Part shown: positions 1 through 7,162 of the stretch, in pieces
Numbering within the stretch: the first letter of the stretch is position 1
Layout of the letters: each line of letters begins with the position of its first letter
Source of the DNA: Bin80 sp965208025
Lineage (GTDB): Bacteria > Bacteroidota > Rhodothermia > Rhodothermales > Bin80
Direction of reading: 5' to 3'
DNA: 64,000 nt
NCBI GenBank assembly: GCA_965208025.1
Contig: OZ242302.1
Span: 2,976,001-3,040,000 of the forward strand
The notes under the pieces: model-generated
What the model was told of the DNA's origin: nothing
Database searches by the model: none
What the model saw: the letters and a program-made list of their open reading frames with translations, nothing else
Made by a program: the position numbers and the translations under genes

Positions 1-1301
1 ACCATAGATAAACGCTTGTAGTCCGAGACCACTTCCTCCTCGGTCGGCTTCTCTTTCAGACTCGTCCGAATCGCATAGACGCCATCCAAGCGCTCTGCAT
101 TCTGAATCGCCTCCTGATCTCGGGCATACTGGAAGTGTCCTGCTTTGACCTCAATCGTGAAAAACGCTCCCGTCTTCTGCCTCTCGAACACCTTGCCTAC
201 CCGTATCCCAATCTCGGACTCTCGCGTGAGCGGGTTCCCTTTCCGTTGGGTTGCCTTGATGATCTTCTCCAACCCTTCTTCTGTCTTGACCAGACGCTCC
301 TCTCGCCGGATCTGCTTCTTGTCTTTCTGGATTGGATTTTTGCATAGAATCAGACGATCCTTGGGGTAGTGCTCGGACTCGATCTGCATGATATTTTGCT
401 GATCAAATAAACTCATCTCCGTCTCCTTGGCTGCTTCCACCACCTTGCGGAGACTGTCCTTACGCATGGCGGTAATCCAGTCCAGACCTGCGGGGAGCAG
501 CTCTTCCCGAATCCCCTTTTGCGTCAATACCCCGCGATCTCCCACCAGAACCACATGATCAAGTCCAAAGGTGTCCCGGAGCTTGGTGACCTGGGCAGCA
601 AGCGTCTTTGAATCCGACGTATTCCCTTTGAATACATCCACTGCCACGGGACAACCCTCTGGATCCGTCAAGAGACCAATTACAATCTGCTTCTTTCCGC
701 GCTTCTTGTCCCGGCTGTATCCAAACTCCGCCAATTCGTTCTTCTTCCCCTCTACATAACTGCTGGTTAGATCGTAGAGCACCATGGATCCTTCCCGGAG
801 ATGTTTCTTAGCCAACCGACATTCAATGGCAGTCTTCTGCTTGCTCAACCAGTCCATGGCCTCATACAGATCATCGGCATCCACTCGTTTGAGAGCCAGT
901 TCTTCGTTGAAGGTGGAGGAGGCTGAGTTCACATCCAGCAAGGTACTGGTTGCCAGCTTACTGACGGGGTTCAGAACGCGGGAGGTAATCATGCCGAGAA
1001 CGAGTCGACGGTGGCGGGAATTCTTTGCGTGAAGCAAGGCGGGGACGCTCAGCTTTCGGACCATGCCCAAAACTAGCGCGACATGACCGTGGGCTTTAGA
1101 TTCCAGTCGTTCAAAGAGGTCATGGATGGACTTGCAGACGCTGGCGCCGCGGAGGAGTTCACGGATCTGCAAGATGAGGGTCATGGGGAGCTTGGTGATA
1201 TTGAGAACGGTGATTTTGTCAATTTTATCACCATTTCGGTGGGACTCTCGAATGAGCCAGGTGGGGTTGGAATTGCGATTGGGAATTCGGGAGACGTACA
1301 T
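1..1301 (-). CDS. IS1634-family (IS4-like) transposase, 3' end beyond window
   Basis: An open frame runs on the minus strand from ATG at 1299-1301 off the left edge, about 433 codons without a stop. The N-terminus reads MYVSRIPNRNSNPTWLIRES. Inside are DLTSSYVEG, fitting the first catalytic Asp of IS4-type DDE transposases, and LVGDRGVLT, fitting the second. The sequence leaves the window shortly after DGVYAIRTSL, just before the expected Y-R-E-K block with the catalytic Glu. Motif order and spacing fit the IS1634 group. The gene points away from the WYL remnant at 1563, and the insertion may have removed that gene's start. I could not place the terminal inverted repeat to the right of this gene. 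Nothing in the visible part is broken, so the element may be active if its left part is intact. Confidence 0.85.
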   Translation of the reverse strand, partial: MYVSRIPNRNSNPTWLIRESHRNGDKIDKITVLNITKLPMTLILQIRELLRGASVCKSIHDLFERLESKAHGHVALVLGMVRKLSVPALLHAKNSRHRRLVLGMITSRVLNPVSKLATSTLLDVNSASSTFNEELALKRVDADDLYEAMDWLSKQKTAIECRLAKKHLREGSMVLYDLTSSYVEGKKNELAEFGYSRDKKRGKKQIVIGLLTDPEGCPVAVDVFKGNTSDSKTLAAQVTKLRDTFGLDHVVLVGDRGVLTQKGIREELLPAGLDWITAMRKDSLRKVVEAAKETEMSLFDQQNIMQIESEHYPKDRLILCKNPIQKDKKQIRREERLVKTEEGLEKIIKATQRKGNPLTRESEIGIRVGKVFERQKTGAFFTIEVKAGHFQYARDQEAIQNAERLDGVYAIRTSLKEKPTEEEVVSDYKRLSM

Positions 1302-1562
1302 GGGTACAAATAGTTCATGAAGAAAGTTAAATATACGAATAAAATGAACAATAGCAAGTATTTACAATCAAAAAGATCAATAAAAAGCAAAAACAATACA
1401 TGGGTACGCTTATTTAACGCAAAATCACCTTCCCGAAGGGCCAGTAAGACCGAAAATGACCAATATTGACGGAAATTCCCTACAAATTCGCCGAAAAAAG
1501 GCGATTTAAAGGGCAGATTGATGAATAGCTAGCGCTCGGATCCGCAGATCGTGGGAAAATAG

Positions 1563-2145
1563 GGGGTAACTTCAGTTGAAGAGTATCTGGGGATACCCAA
1601 AAGAACGGCTCATACTCTAATTTCGCGGTGGAGAGAAAAAGGTGTTCTACCACGATTTCGATCAGGTCATATGCGACGCTCTGTTCTAACGGAAGATTAT
1701 TCACCACCAGTTGAGATACAAGATGCCAACGCCACATTTGCATTACTTTTGACTGCTGATCAATTTCCTGCAAATCCGTTTTCTTTGTCTGCACCGCTTA
1801 CCGGTGGTCATGACTTATCACTGAGTACAAAGATCCGTACAAATGCCCTACGGGCAATTGTTGAAGCCTGTCTCTGGCGTGAGCCAATCACTCTAATCTA
1901 TCTCTCTAAAAAACATAAACAGGAAATGGTTTTCTCCCCATCTGCTCTGGTTATGTGCTCGCGGGAGATATCATTTCAGAGGATGCAGGGCAAATGGAAG
2001 GGATCTATTAGGAAAACCACTGGAGGATCGCTATGTTGACATCGTTCCTGCACGAGCGGTGGATGCGTGGTTTGATCCAGAATCTAAATTCGTTGGCTTG
2101 GAAAATGATAGGGACTGGCATGAGTATGAAAAACAGAAATTTTTT
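1563..2145 (+). pseudogene. WYL-domain transcriptional regulator, 5' remnant
   Basis: The fragment has lost its start, since an in-frame TAG lies at 1560-1562. It begins VTSVEEYLGIPKRTAH followed by LISRWREKGVL, which looks like a helix-turn-helix. From about 1845, NALRAIVEACLWREPITLIY followed by FSPSALVM matches the start of a WYL domain. The frame is then lost at about 1960 through an apparent one-base insertion. In the next frame it continues RGRYHFRGCRANGRDLLGK and LEDRYVDIVPARAVDAWF, the conserved WYL core, up to the ISL3 insertion at 2146. WYL regulators sense ligands, often nucleic-acid derived, and commonly control defence loci. Its position just upstream of the CRISPR-Cas operon suggests it once regulated that operon; this is inference. 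It is clearly non-functional now. Confidence 0.75.
2138..2145. repeat. 8-bp target site duplication, left copy (AATTTTTT)
   Basis: AATTTTTT directly precedes the left inverted repeat of the ISL3 element and recurs exactly at 3428-3435. ISL3-family elements typically duplicate 8 bp. Confidence 0.85.
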
Positions 2146-3427
2146 GGTTCTACCCCGAACCTTGTGGATAGAGGTCTAAGCCTCCACAGAAGAATAGAAT
2201 CGCACTTCTGAATTTTTCAAACGTTCGGTATCCTCTCCCGACCGTTTTGATTTCTTGAATTTTGCCGTTAATGCGTTCTGCCTTGGCGTTGGATTGTGAG
2301 TGGGAAAGTGCATTACAGACGCCATCAAAATGTCGCTGAAACCTTTCCCCCACCTTGGTGACTTCCCTGACGCCCATCTGCTCAACACTCTTTAGCCAGA
2401 GATCAAAATACCTCTTTGCTTCGGCGAAGGAACTACACTCAAAGATCCCTTTAAACTCTTCGCGTACCCGCCAGGCGTGACTGACTTCCAAGTTGGCTTC
2501 TTGAACGACTTTGAAGATCTCGTCTTGCTTGGCCGTACGGTTCTTTTCGTTCTTCAAAAGCACATAACGCGTCCCTTTCAACTCGGGATGGCTCTTCACT
2601 TCCCGTCTGCGCACCTGATTGATTGCTTTGTTCAGATCCTGAATCAGATGAAACCGATCATGAATCAAGGTTGCGTTCGGAAAGACTCGTTCAACGGCGC
2701 GAATAAACGCCTTTAACATGTCCGTCGTCACCGTTACGACCTTCTCCTTCATTCCCTCAAACACACGCTCAAACAGCACTATAGCGCCTTCTTTGGTCTT
2801 TCCCTCCCCCACATCAAGGACAATCCCCCGTGTGGAATCTGTTACCACGGTCCCATAGACATGCCCCCGTTTGAGTGCTTTCTCATCCACACCGATATGG
2901 GGGATCTCTCCCAGATCCCTACGTGCTAATCCGCGCTCTACACTACGATGCATGATCCGATTCAGTTGGTTAAATCCACACCGTAGAAGCTTGGCGGTGC
3001 TGGTTTGATTTTTGGTTGCTTTCAACAGATCAATCGCAGCGCGCTCAAAGGCATAGGTTACACGACTGGATGAATCTGCCCAAGGAAGCTTAATCGTCTT
3101 GATTCCCTTTGAAGACTTGACCCGAGGGATACGACAGTGGATATAACTCTTGGATTGACACCAGTCAATATGACGCCACGAACGCTCCTTGCGGTGGTCA
3201 TACAACGTCCCAGATTCCCCCGTTTCTGGACAAACAAGATTCTCTCCCGAATGGCGAAGATATACATCAATCCGGTGAGACGTTGGATCCAAAGTGATTC
3301 GGTCAAGCTGCCACTCAGGAGTGAGATCCAGAGTGTAGCGCATAAATAAATCTATGAAATTTGACATGAAATTGAGTAGGTTTAGTTCGCCGAAATATAC
3401 TCATTCCACACAAATTGTGGTAGAACC
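2146..3427 (-). mobile_element. Complete ISL3-family insertion sequence, 1282 bp
   Basis: The element is bounded by imperfect terminal inverted repeats. The left end starts GGTTCTACC at 2146 and the right end finishes GGTAGAACC at 3427. The outermost 9 bp match exactly, and 16 of the outer 22 bp match overall. Both sides carry the direct repeat AATTTTTT. It holds one transposase gene of 405 codons whose stop lies inside the left repeat. The intact ends, perfect duplication and full-length gene point to a fairly recent insertion. The target is a WYL regulator gene whose pieces lie on either side. Confidence 0.92.
2150..3367 (-). CDS. ISL3-family transposase
   Basis: The 405-aa protein has the ISL3 (DDE_Tnp_ISL3) layout. 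The N-terminus has WRHIDWCQSKSYIHCRIPRV and LPWADSSSRVTYAFE, matching the zinc-ribbon/WRH and PWA regions, although the usual Cys pattern is incomplete. The likely catalytic residues are the Asp of HIGVDEKALKRGHVYG, the Asp of TLIHDRFHLIQDLNKAI and the Glu of SNAKAERINGKIQEIK. It mobilises the element by cut-and-paste transposition. Length is normal for the family and I see no internal frameshift. The stop codon at 2150-2152 lies only 4 bp inside the left end. Confidence 0.93.
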   Translation of the reverse strand: MSNFIDLFMRYTLDLTPEWQLDRITLDPTSHRIDVYLRHSGENLVCPETGESGTLYDHRKERSWRHIDWCQSKSYIHCRIPRVKSSKGIKTIKLPWADSSSRVTYAFERAAIDLLKATKNQTSTAKLLRCGFNQLNRIMHRSVERGLARRDLGEIPHIGVDEKALKRGHVYGTVVTDSTRGIVLDVGEGKTKEGAIVLFERVFEGMKEKVVTVTTDMLKAFIRAVERVFPNATLIHDRFHLIQDLNKAINQVRRREVKSHPELKGTRYVLLKNEKNRTAKQDEIFKVVQEANLEVSHAWRVREEFKGIFECSSFAEAKRYFDLWLKSVEQMGVREVTKVGERFQRHFDGVCNALSHSQSNAKAERINGKIQEIKTVGRGYRTFEKFRSAILFFCGGLDLYPQGSG

Positions 3428-3435
3428 AATTTTTT
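3428..3435. repeat. 8-bp target site duplication, right copy (AATTTTTT)
   Basis: Exact copy of 2138-2145, directly after the right inverted repeat GGTAGAACC. Confidence 0.85.
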
Positions 3436-3625
3436 CTGTCTCCTGAGCTTCATAGAGAAAGAAACACTCTGCTATGAGCATGAATACGGTATTTCTGAAT
3501 TGGGAGTTCTAGAAGTTTATAATCGTCGTGCTCTGATGACATACATCCGACAAGAGTTGCTGGGGCGCCCATGCTGGCGTCGCAACGGAGCATATACCAA
3601 AATATGGTCTCAAAATTCGAGTTGA
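3436..3625 (+). pseudogene. WYL-domain regulator, 3' remnant
   Basis: After the insertion sequence, the frame starting near 3440 reads LLSFIEKETLCYEHEYG and then VLEVYNRRALMTYIRQELL, ending at TGA 3623-3625. The closing Y-N-R-R-A-L-x-x-Y-I-R pattern resembles the C-terminus of WYL proteins, which often end in R-R-A-L-x-F-Y-L. Removing the element and one target duplication does not restore a single frame, so at least one more frameshift is present besides the one near 1960. Decay therefore involved more than the insertion. Confidence 0.6.
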
Positions 3626-3950
3626 GAGACGCTGCAAATATTTCAACAGATATTTAAGAACTCTCAAGTGTATTACAGACTCTTCAGATATCGCTGAAAC
3701 ATCTTGGCAACCTTATAACTGCCTTGGCACACTCTCTTCAACATTGGTAAGGTATATTTCCACAAATTCTTCTGGTTTAGACTATGACTCTCATGCCATA
3801 CAATTGCTGGCGGAACCAAATATCTAATAAAATTAGGATATTAACTGAGTCTCAGTTGAGAACCCTATTTGAGTGTGTTCTATATTCAACCGATGTAAAC
3901 CATCATATGGTTTAGCTACCCTGAAAAATTTAAATATTAAAAACCTTCTA
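3626..3950. other. Intergenic stretch, no gene seen
   Basis: AT-rich sequence between the regulator remnant and the HU-like gene. I found no convincing open frame, RNA or repeat. It may hold the promoter of the HU-like gene. Confidence 0.5.
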
Positions 3951-4244
3951 ATGACCAAGTCTGATCTTGCAAGTAGAGTGCACCAAGAAGTTGGTCCGAT
4001 CATTTCCAAGGCTGAAAGCAGAGCGATTGTGGATACTATGTTTGCCTCAATTATGGAGGCGCTTATACAAGGAAATCGAATTGAAATTCGAGGATTTGGT
4101 GTCTTTCAAGTTCGCGAGCGAAGGGCACGGATCGGTCAGAATCTAAATACCGGTGAGCCGGTTGAGATTCCAGAGCGCCGTGTTCCAGTGTTTAAGCCCT
4201 CCAAGATTTTTTGTCACCGCGTGGAGGGAAGTGACTCCCAGTGA
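3951..4244 (+). CDS. HU/IHF-family DNA-binding protein
   Basis: The 97-aa protein starts MTKSDLASRVHQEVGPIISK at an ATG at 3951. The longer frame upstream lacks family similarity. It carries the HU/IHF signature: a helical N-terminus, then IEIRGFGVFQVRERRARIGQ, the beta-arm NLNTGEPVEIPERRVPVF and KPSK near the end. These proteins bind and bend DNA as dimers; the RRARIGQNLNTGE segment fits an IHF-like arm. It sits 356 bp upstream of cas3 on the same strand. IHF is required for leader-specific spacer integration in some type I systems, so a role here is possible but unproven. It may equally be an ordinary nucleoid protein. Confidence 0.9.
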   Translation: MTKSDLASRVHQEVGPIISKAESRAIVDTMFASIMEALIQGNRIEIRGFGVFQVRERRARIGQNLNTGEPVEIPERRVPVFKPSKIFCHRVEGSDSQ

Positions 4245-4600
4245 AGTGAGTGCTGATCTTAGGAGGGTTGGTTCTTGTCACTCTTTGAGGACTGATACAC
4301 CATCATAGATAAGTGATTGAATTGATATCTCTGATGTCTCAATAACTGAGAGCTGTATCAGATAATTTCCGCATTGAACAGGTAGGTATGAATCGCATGG
4401 AGATAGTCCAGAGACCACCCGATTATATACCTTGCACTAAGAACAGATGGGTCAACTCCTAAATCACTTATGACTATCGTATAATCTAAGAATTGTCTTG
4501 CCAACAGGTCTGAGTACCATATCTTGGGAGATGAGGTTGAGAGTGAGCAGAAAATGGCTATATTGGTGGATAGTTGAACATCAGATCCTGAAATTAATCC
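4245..4600. other. Upstream region of the cas operon, no gene seen
   Basis: No supported coding sequence. It should contain the promoter of the cas3-csb2 operon. An isolated TATAAT-like hexamer lies near 4479 without a good -35 partner. Minus-strand frames here have no recognisable features. Confidence 0.4.
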
Positions 4601-7162
4601 ATGATAGATCATTTGGGAACTCGTTTAAAGGAGTCAGACAACCCGTCTGATATTGACTTTCCATATTTCTTTCGGACTGCATTTTCTGGAAACGAGCCAT
4701 TTCGCTGGCAAAAAGAGTTGGTTGATAGTCAATGGCCCGAAGTGCTTGTCGCTCCGACAGGATCAGGAAAGACGGCTGGGATTACCTTGGGGTGGCTGTA
4801 CAAGAGGTTAACATCTCCCACGCAAACCCCGAGACGGCTAGTATGGTGTCTACCCATGCGATCACTAGTTGATCAGACATTTGAGATGATTACTTCATGG
4901 GTGGAGGGTTTGTGTGGAGCACAAATTGAGAAAAAAGGGCTTCTTCCAACTCCAAGGGATGTGTATATTCTCAAGGGTGGTACATCTTCCAACGACTGGT
5001 TGAGCACTCCAGAACGCTCAGCAATAATTGTTGGCACACAAGACATGCTGTTGAGTCGTGCCCTAATGAGGGGTTATGCATCTTCCTACAAATTGTGGCC
5101 TATGCAATTTGGTTTATTGCATCTGGATGTACAGTGGGTATTTGATGAGGTGCAGTTAATGGGATCTGGCAGGGCAACATCCGCGCAACTTGAGGCATTT
5201 CGTTGCGAGGATTTGAGAGGCAAGGATAGTATTTTTCTCAAATATCCTACACATAGTCTTTGGGTTTCGGCTACTCTTGAGCCCGAATGGTTGGCTACAG
5301 TAGATTTTCCAGCTCCGTTAAAGATTCTGCGTGTCAACCCTGCGAACGAAACGGACAAGAGAGTACGAAATTTGGTCTGTGCTCCCAAGCACCTGTCACG
5401 TTCCGACGTTTTTCCCCAATCTAGTACTGCGAAACACGAGAAAGCTTACATTGAGCAACTTACGTCAGCTGTTCTAAATGCTCATCAAACTCAGCAGATG
5501 ACATTGGTAATAATCAACCAAGTGGCGCGAGCGCAGAATTTATATCAGTCCATTCAGAAGACAATTTCAAAGAATCGTACTGGGCCTCAGGTCGTCCTAC
5601 TTCATTCTCGGTTTCGTTCCGCAGAGCGAAAACGAGAAATGCTCAAGATCACGAGTGATCATATTTCTTCTGACAAGTTGGTTATTGCTACTCAAGCTAT
5701 TGAGGCCGGCATTGACATTTCTGCTTCGGTTATGTTTACCGAATTGGCTCCTTGGGCCTCAATGGTTCAGAGATTCGGTCGGGCAAATCGGAGAGCCGAA
5801 GTCAGTGGTGGAGCCCAAGTCTATTGGGTTGATCTCTTGGGGGTTGCTGAAACGAATGCCGCCGGAGCTTCTAAAATTGCACTTCCATACGACATAAATG
5901 AATTAGAGAATGCTCGCCAAAAGCTGTTAACACTGCGGGACGCAGCACCGATACATCTCCCGAGTGTTGGATCTATTGATTCAAATATGCGAGTGTTGCG
6001 TCGGAAAGATTTAGATGATCTTTTTGACACCGATGCAGACTTAAATGGTTTCCATGTTGACATTTCAATGTATGTGCGCGATGCCAATGACACAGATCTC
6101 CGTGTATTTTGGCGTTCAGAATCTGTTTCATCGGAAGAGATCCCGGTGGCAAATGAGGAAGAATTGTGCGCAGTGCCCATTGGTCAGGTTAAAAAATGGA
6201 TTAAGACACTGAGGAAGGCCGGTAAATCAAACCTCTTGTTTGTACGAGACACACTGTTTAGGCAGCGCGATGGTCAGGATGGAATCAGTCCCATAGGTTG
6301 GAAGCCGCTGAGACAGTCTCCATGGCCAGGTTTGACTTTGTTAGTGGATACTCAGGTGGGTGGATATAGCGAGGAACTGGGCTTTACTGGTAGGATGCAA
6401 GATATCCCTCAAGCCGTAATTCTCAAGAGTACCTCGGAATCAAGAGGATCATCCCCGAATGTTTCGGACGGACATGATGAAGATACCGAGAGTGAATTGG
6501 GGTGTCATGTGTCCCTCAAGGATCATCTGGATCATGTAACGGATGAGGTTTCGGTATTATCCAAGAGTTTAGGATTGGATCACATGACTGAACAACTTTT
6601 GGTGCGAGCCGCGCGCTGGCATGACCTAGGCAAAGCACATGAAGTCTTTCAGTCAACCATGCGACGGGGCCTAGACGATCCTGATGTCTTCAAGGGGCTA
6701 ATGTTGGCCAAAAGTGACAAGCGCAACTTGCGCCATGATCGTTTAGGTTTTCGTCATGAATTAGCCTCTATGCTTGCATTAATGGCTTACGACAATTGGT
6801 CCCGAGATTCTGATCTCCTAGCCTATCTCATTGCAGCCCATCATGGCAATGTAAGGATGAACATACGTGCCCTCCCTAAGGAATCGGTGGAAGACGGTAT
6901 CAAGAGATTTGCAAGAGGGATTTGGGAAGGAGACGAGCTTCCTGCGCTACAACTAGGTGGTAGAGATTCTTGGCCGGGTGGGCCTCTGACACTTTCTGTG
7001 ATGGAACTTGGGTACGACAAGTTGACAAAGGAAAGCTGGACCGAGCGGACTCGAGATCTGCTACAGAAATTTGGTCCATTCAAAATGGCATTCTTGGAAT
7101 CCCTTCTGAGGATAGCTGACTGGCGTGCATCGAAAAAAGAAGAAGGGAGAGAATATGGCTAA
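4601..7162 (+). CDS. cas3: CRISPR-associated helicase/nuclease Cas3, type I-G (helicase then HD)
   Basis: The 853-aa Cas3 is recruited to target DNA bound by the crRNA complex, unwinds it and degrades it. The helicase comes first: Walker A APTGSGKT (residues 51-58), a DEVQ box at about 182-185, and motif VI QRFGRANR near 390-397. The HD nuclease is C-terminal: an upstream DHLDHVTDEV, RWHDLGK with His674-Asp675, FRHELASML, AAHHGN and a late IADWR. This helicase-HD order is characteristic of subtype I-G, opposite to most Cas3 proteins. All key motifs are present, so it should be active. Its stop overlaps the start of cas8g by 8 bp, indicating translational coupling. The start is ATG 4601. Confidence 0.95.
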   Translation: MIDHLGTRLKESDNPSDIDFPYFFRTAFSGNEPFRWQKELVDSQWPEVLVAPTGSGKTAGITLGWLYKRLTSPTQTPRRLVWCLPMRSLVDQTFEMITSWVEGLCGAQIEKKGLLPTPRDVYILKGGTSSNDWLSTPERSAIIVGTQDMLLSRALMRGYASSYKLWPMQFGLLHLDVQWVFDEVQLMGSGRATSAQLEAFRCEDLRGKDSIFLKYPTHSLWVSATLEPEWLATVDFPAPLKILRVNPANETDKRVRNLVCAPKHLSRSDVFPQSSTAKHEKAYIEQLTSAVLNAHQTQQMTLVIINQVARAQNLYQSIQKTISKNRTGPQVVLLHSRFRSAERKREMLKITSDHISSDKLVIATQAIEAGIDISASVMFTELAPWASMVQRFGRANRRAEVSGGAQVYWVDLLGVAETNAAGASKIALPYDINELENARQKLLTLRDAAPIHLPSVGSIDSNMRVLRRKDLDDLFDTDADLNGFHVDISMYVRDANDTDLRVFWRSESVSSEEIPVANEEELCAVPIGQVKKWIKTLRKAGKSNLLFVRDTLFRQRDGQDGISPIGWKPLRQSPWPGLTLLVDTQVGGYSEELGFTGRMQDIPQAVILKSTSESRGSSPNVSDGHDEDTESELGCHVSLKDHLDHVTDEVSVLSKSLGLDHMTEQLLVRAARWHDLGKAHEVFQSTMRRGLDDPDVFKGLMLAKSDKRNLRHDRLGFRHELASMLALMAYDNWSRDSDLLAYLIAAHHGNVRMNIRALPKESVEDGIKRFARGIWEGDELPALQLGGRDSWPGGPLTLSVMELGYDKLTKESWTERTRDLLQKFGPFKMAFLESLLRIADWRASKKEEGREYG

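Noticed and set aside
1671..2039. 122-codon frame as a complete gene
   Set aside because: Its N-terminus continues upstream and its end is a frameshift inside a WYL domain, so it is a pseudogene piece.
4245..4600. Possible Bacteroidota-type promoter (TTTG and TAGATAAG) before cas3
   Set aside because: The match to the consensus is too loose to report as a site.
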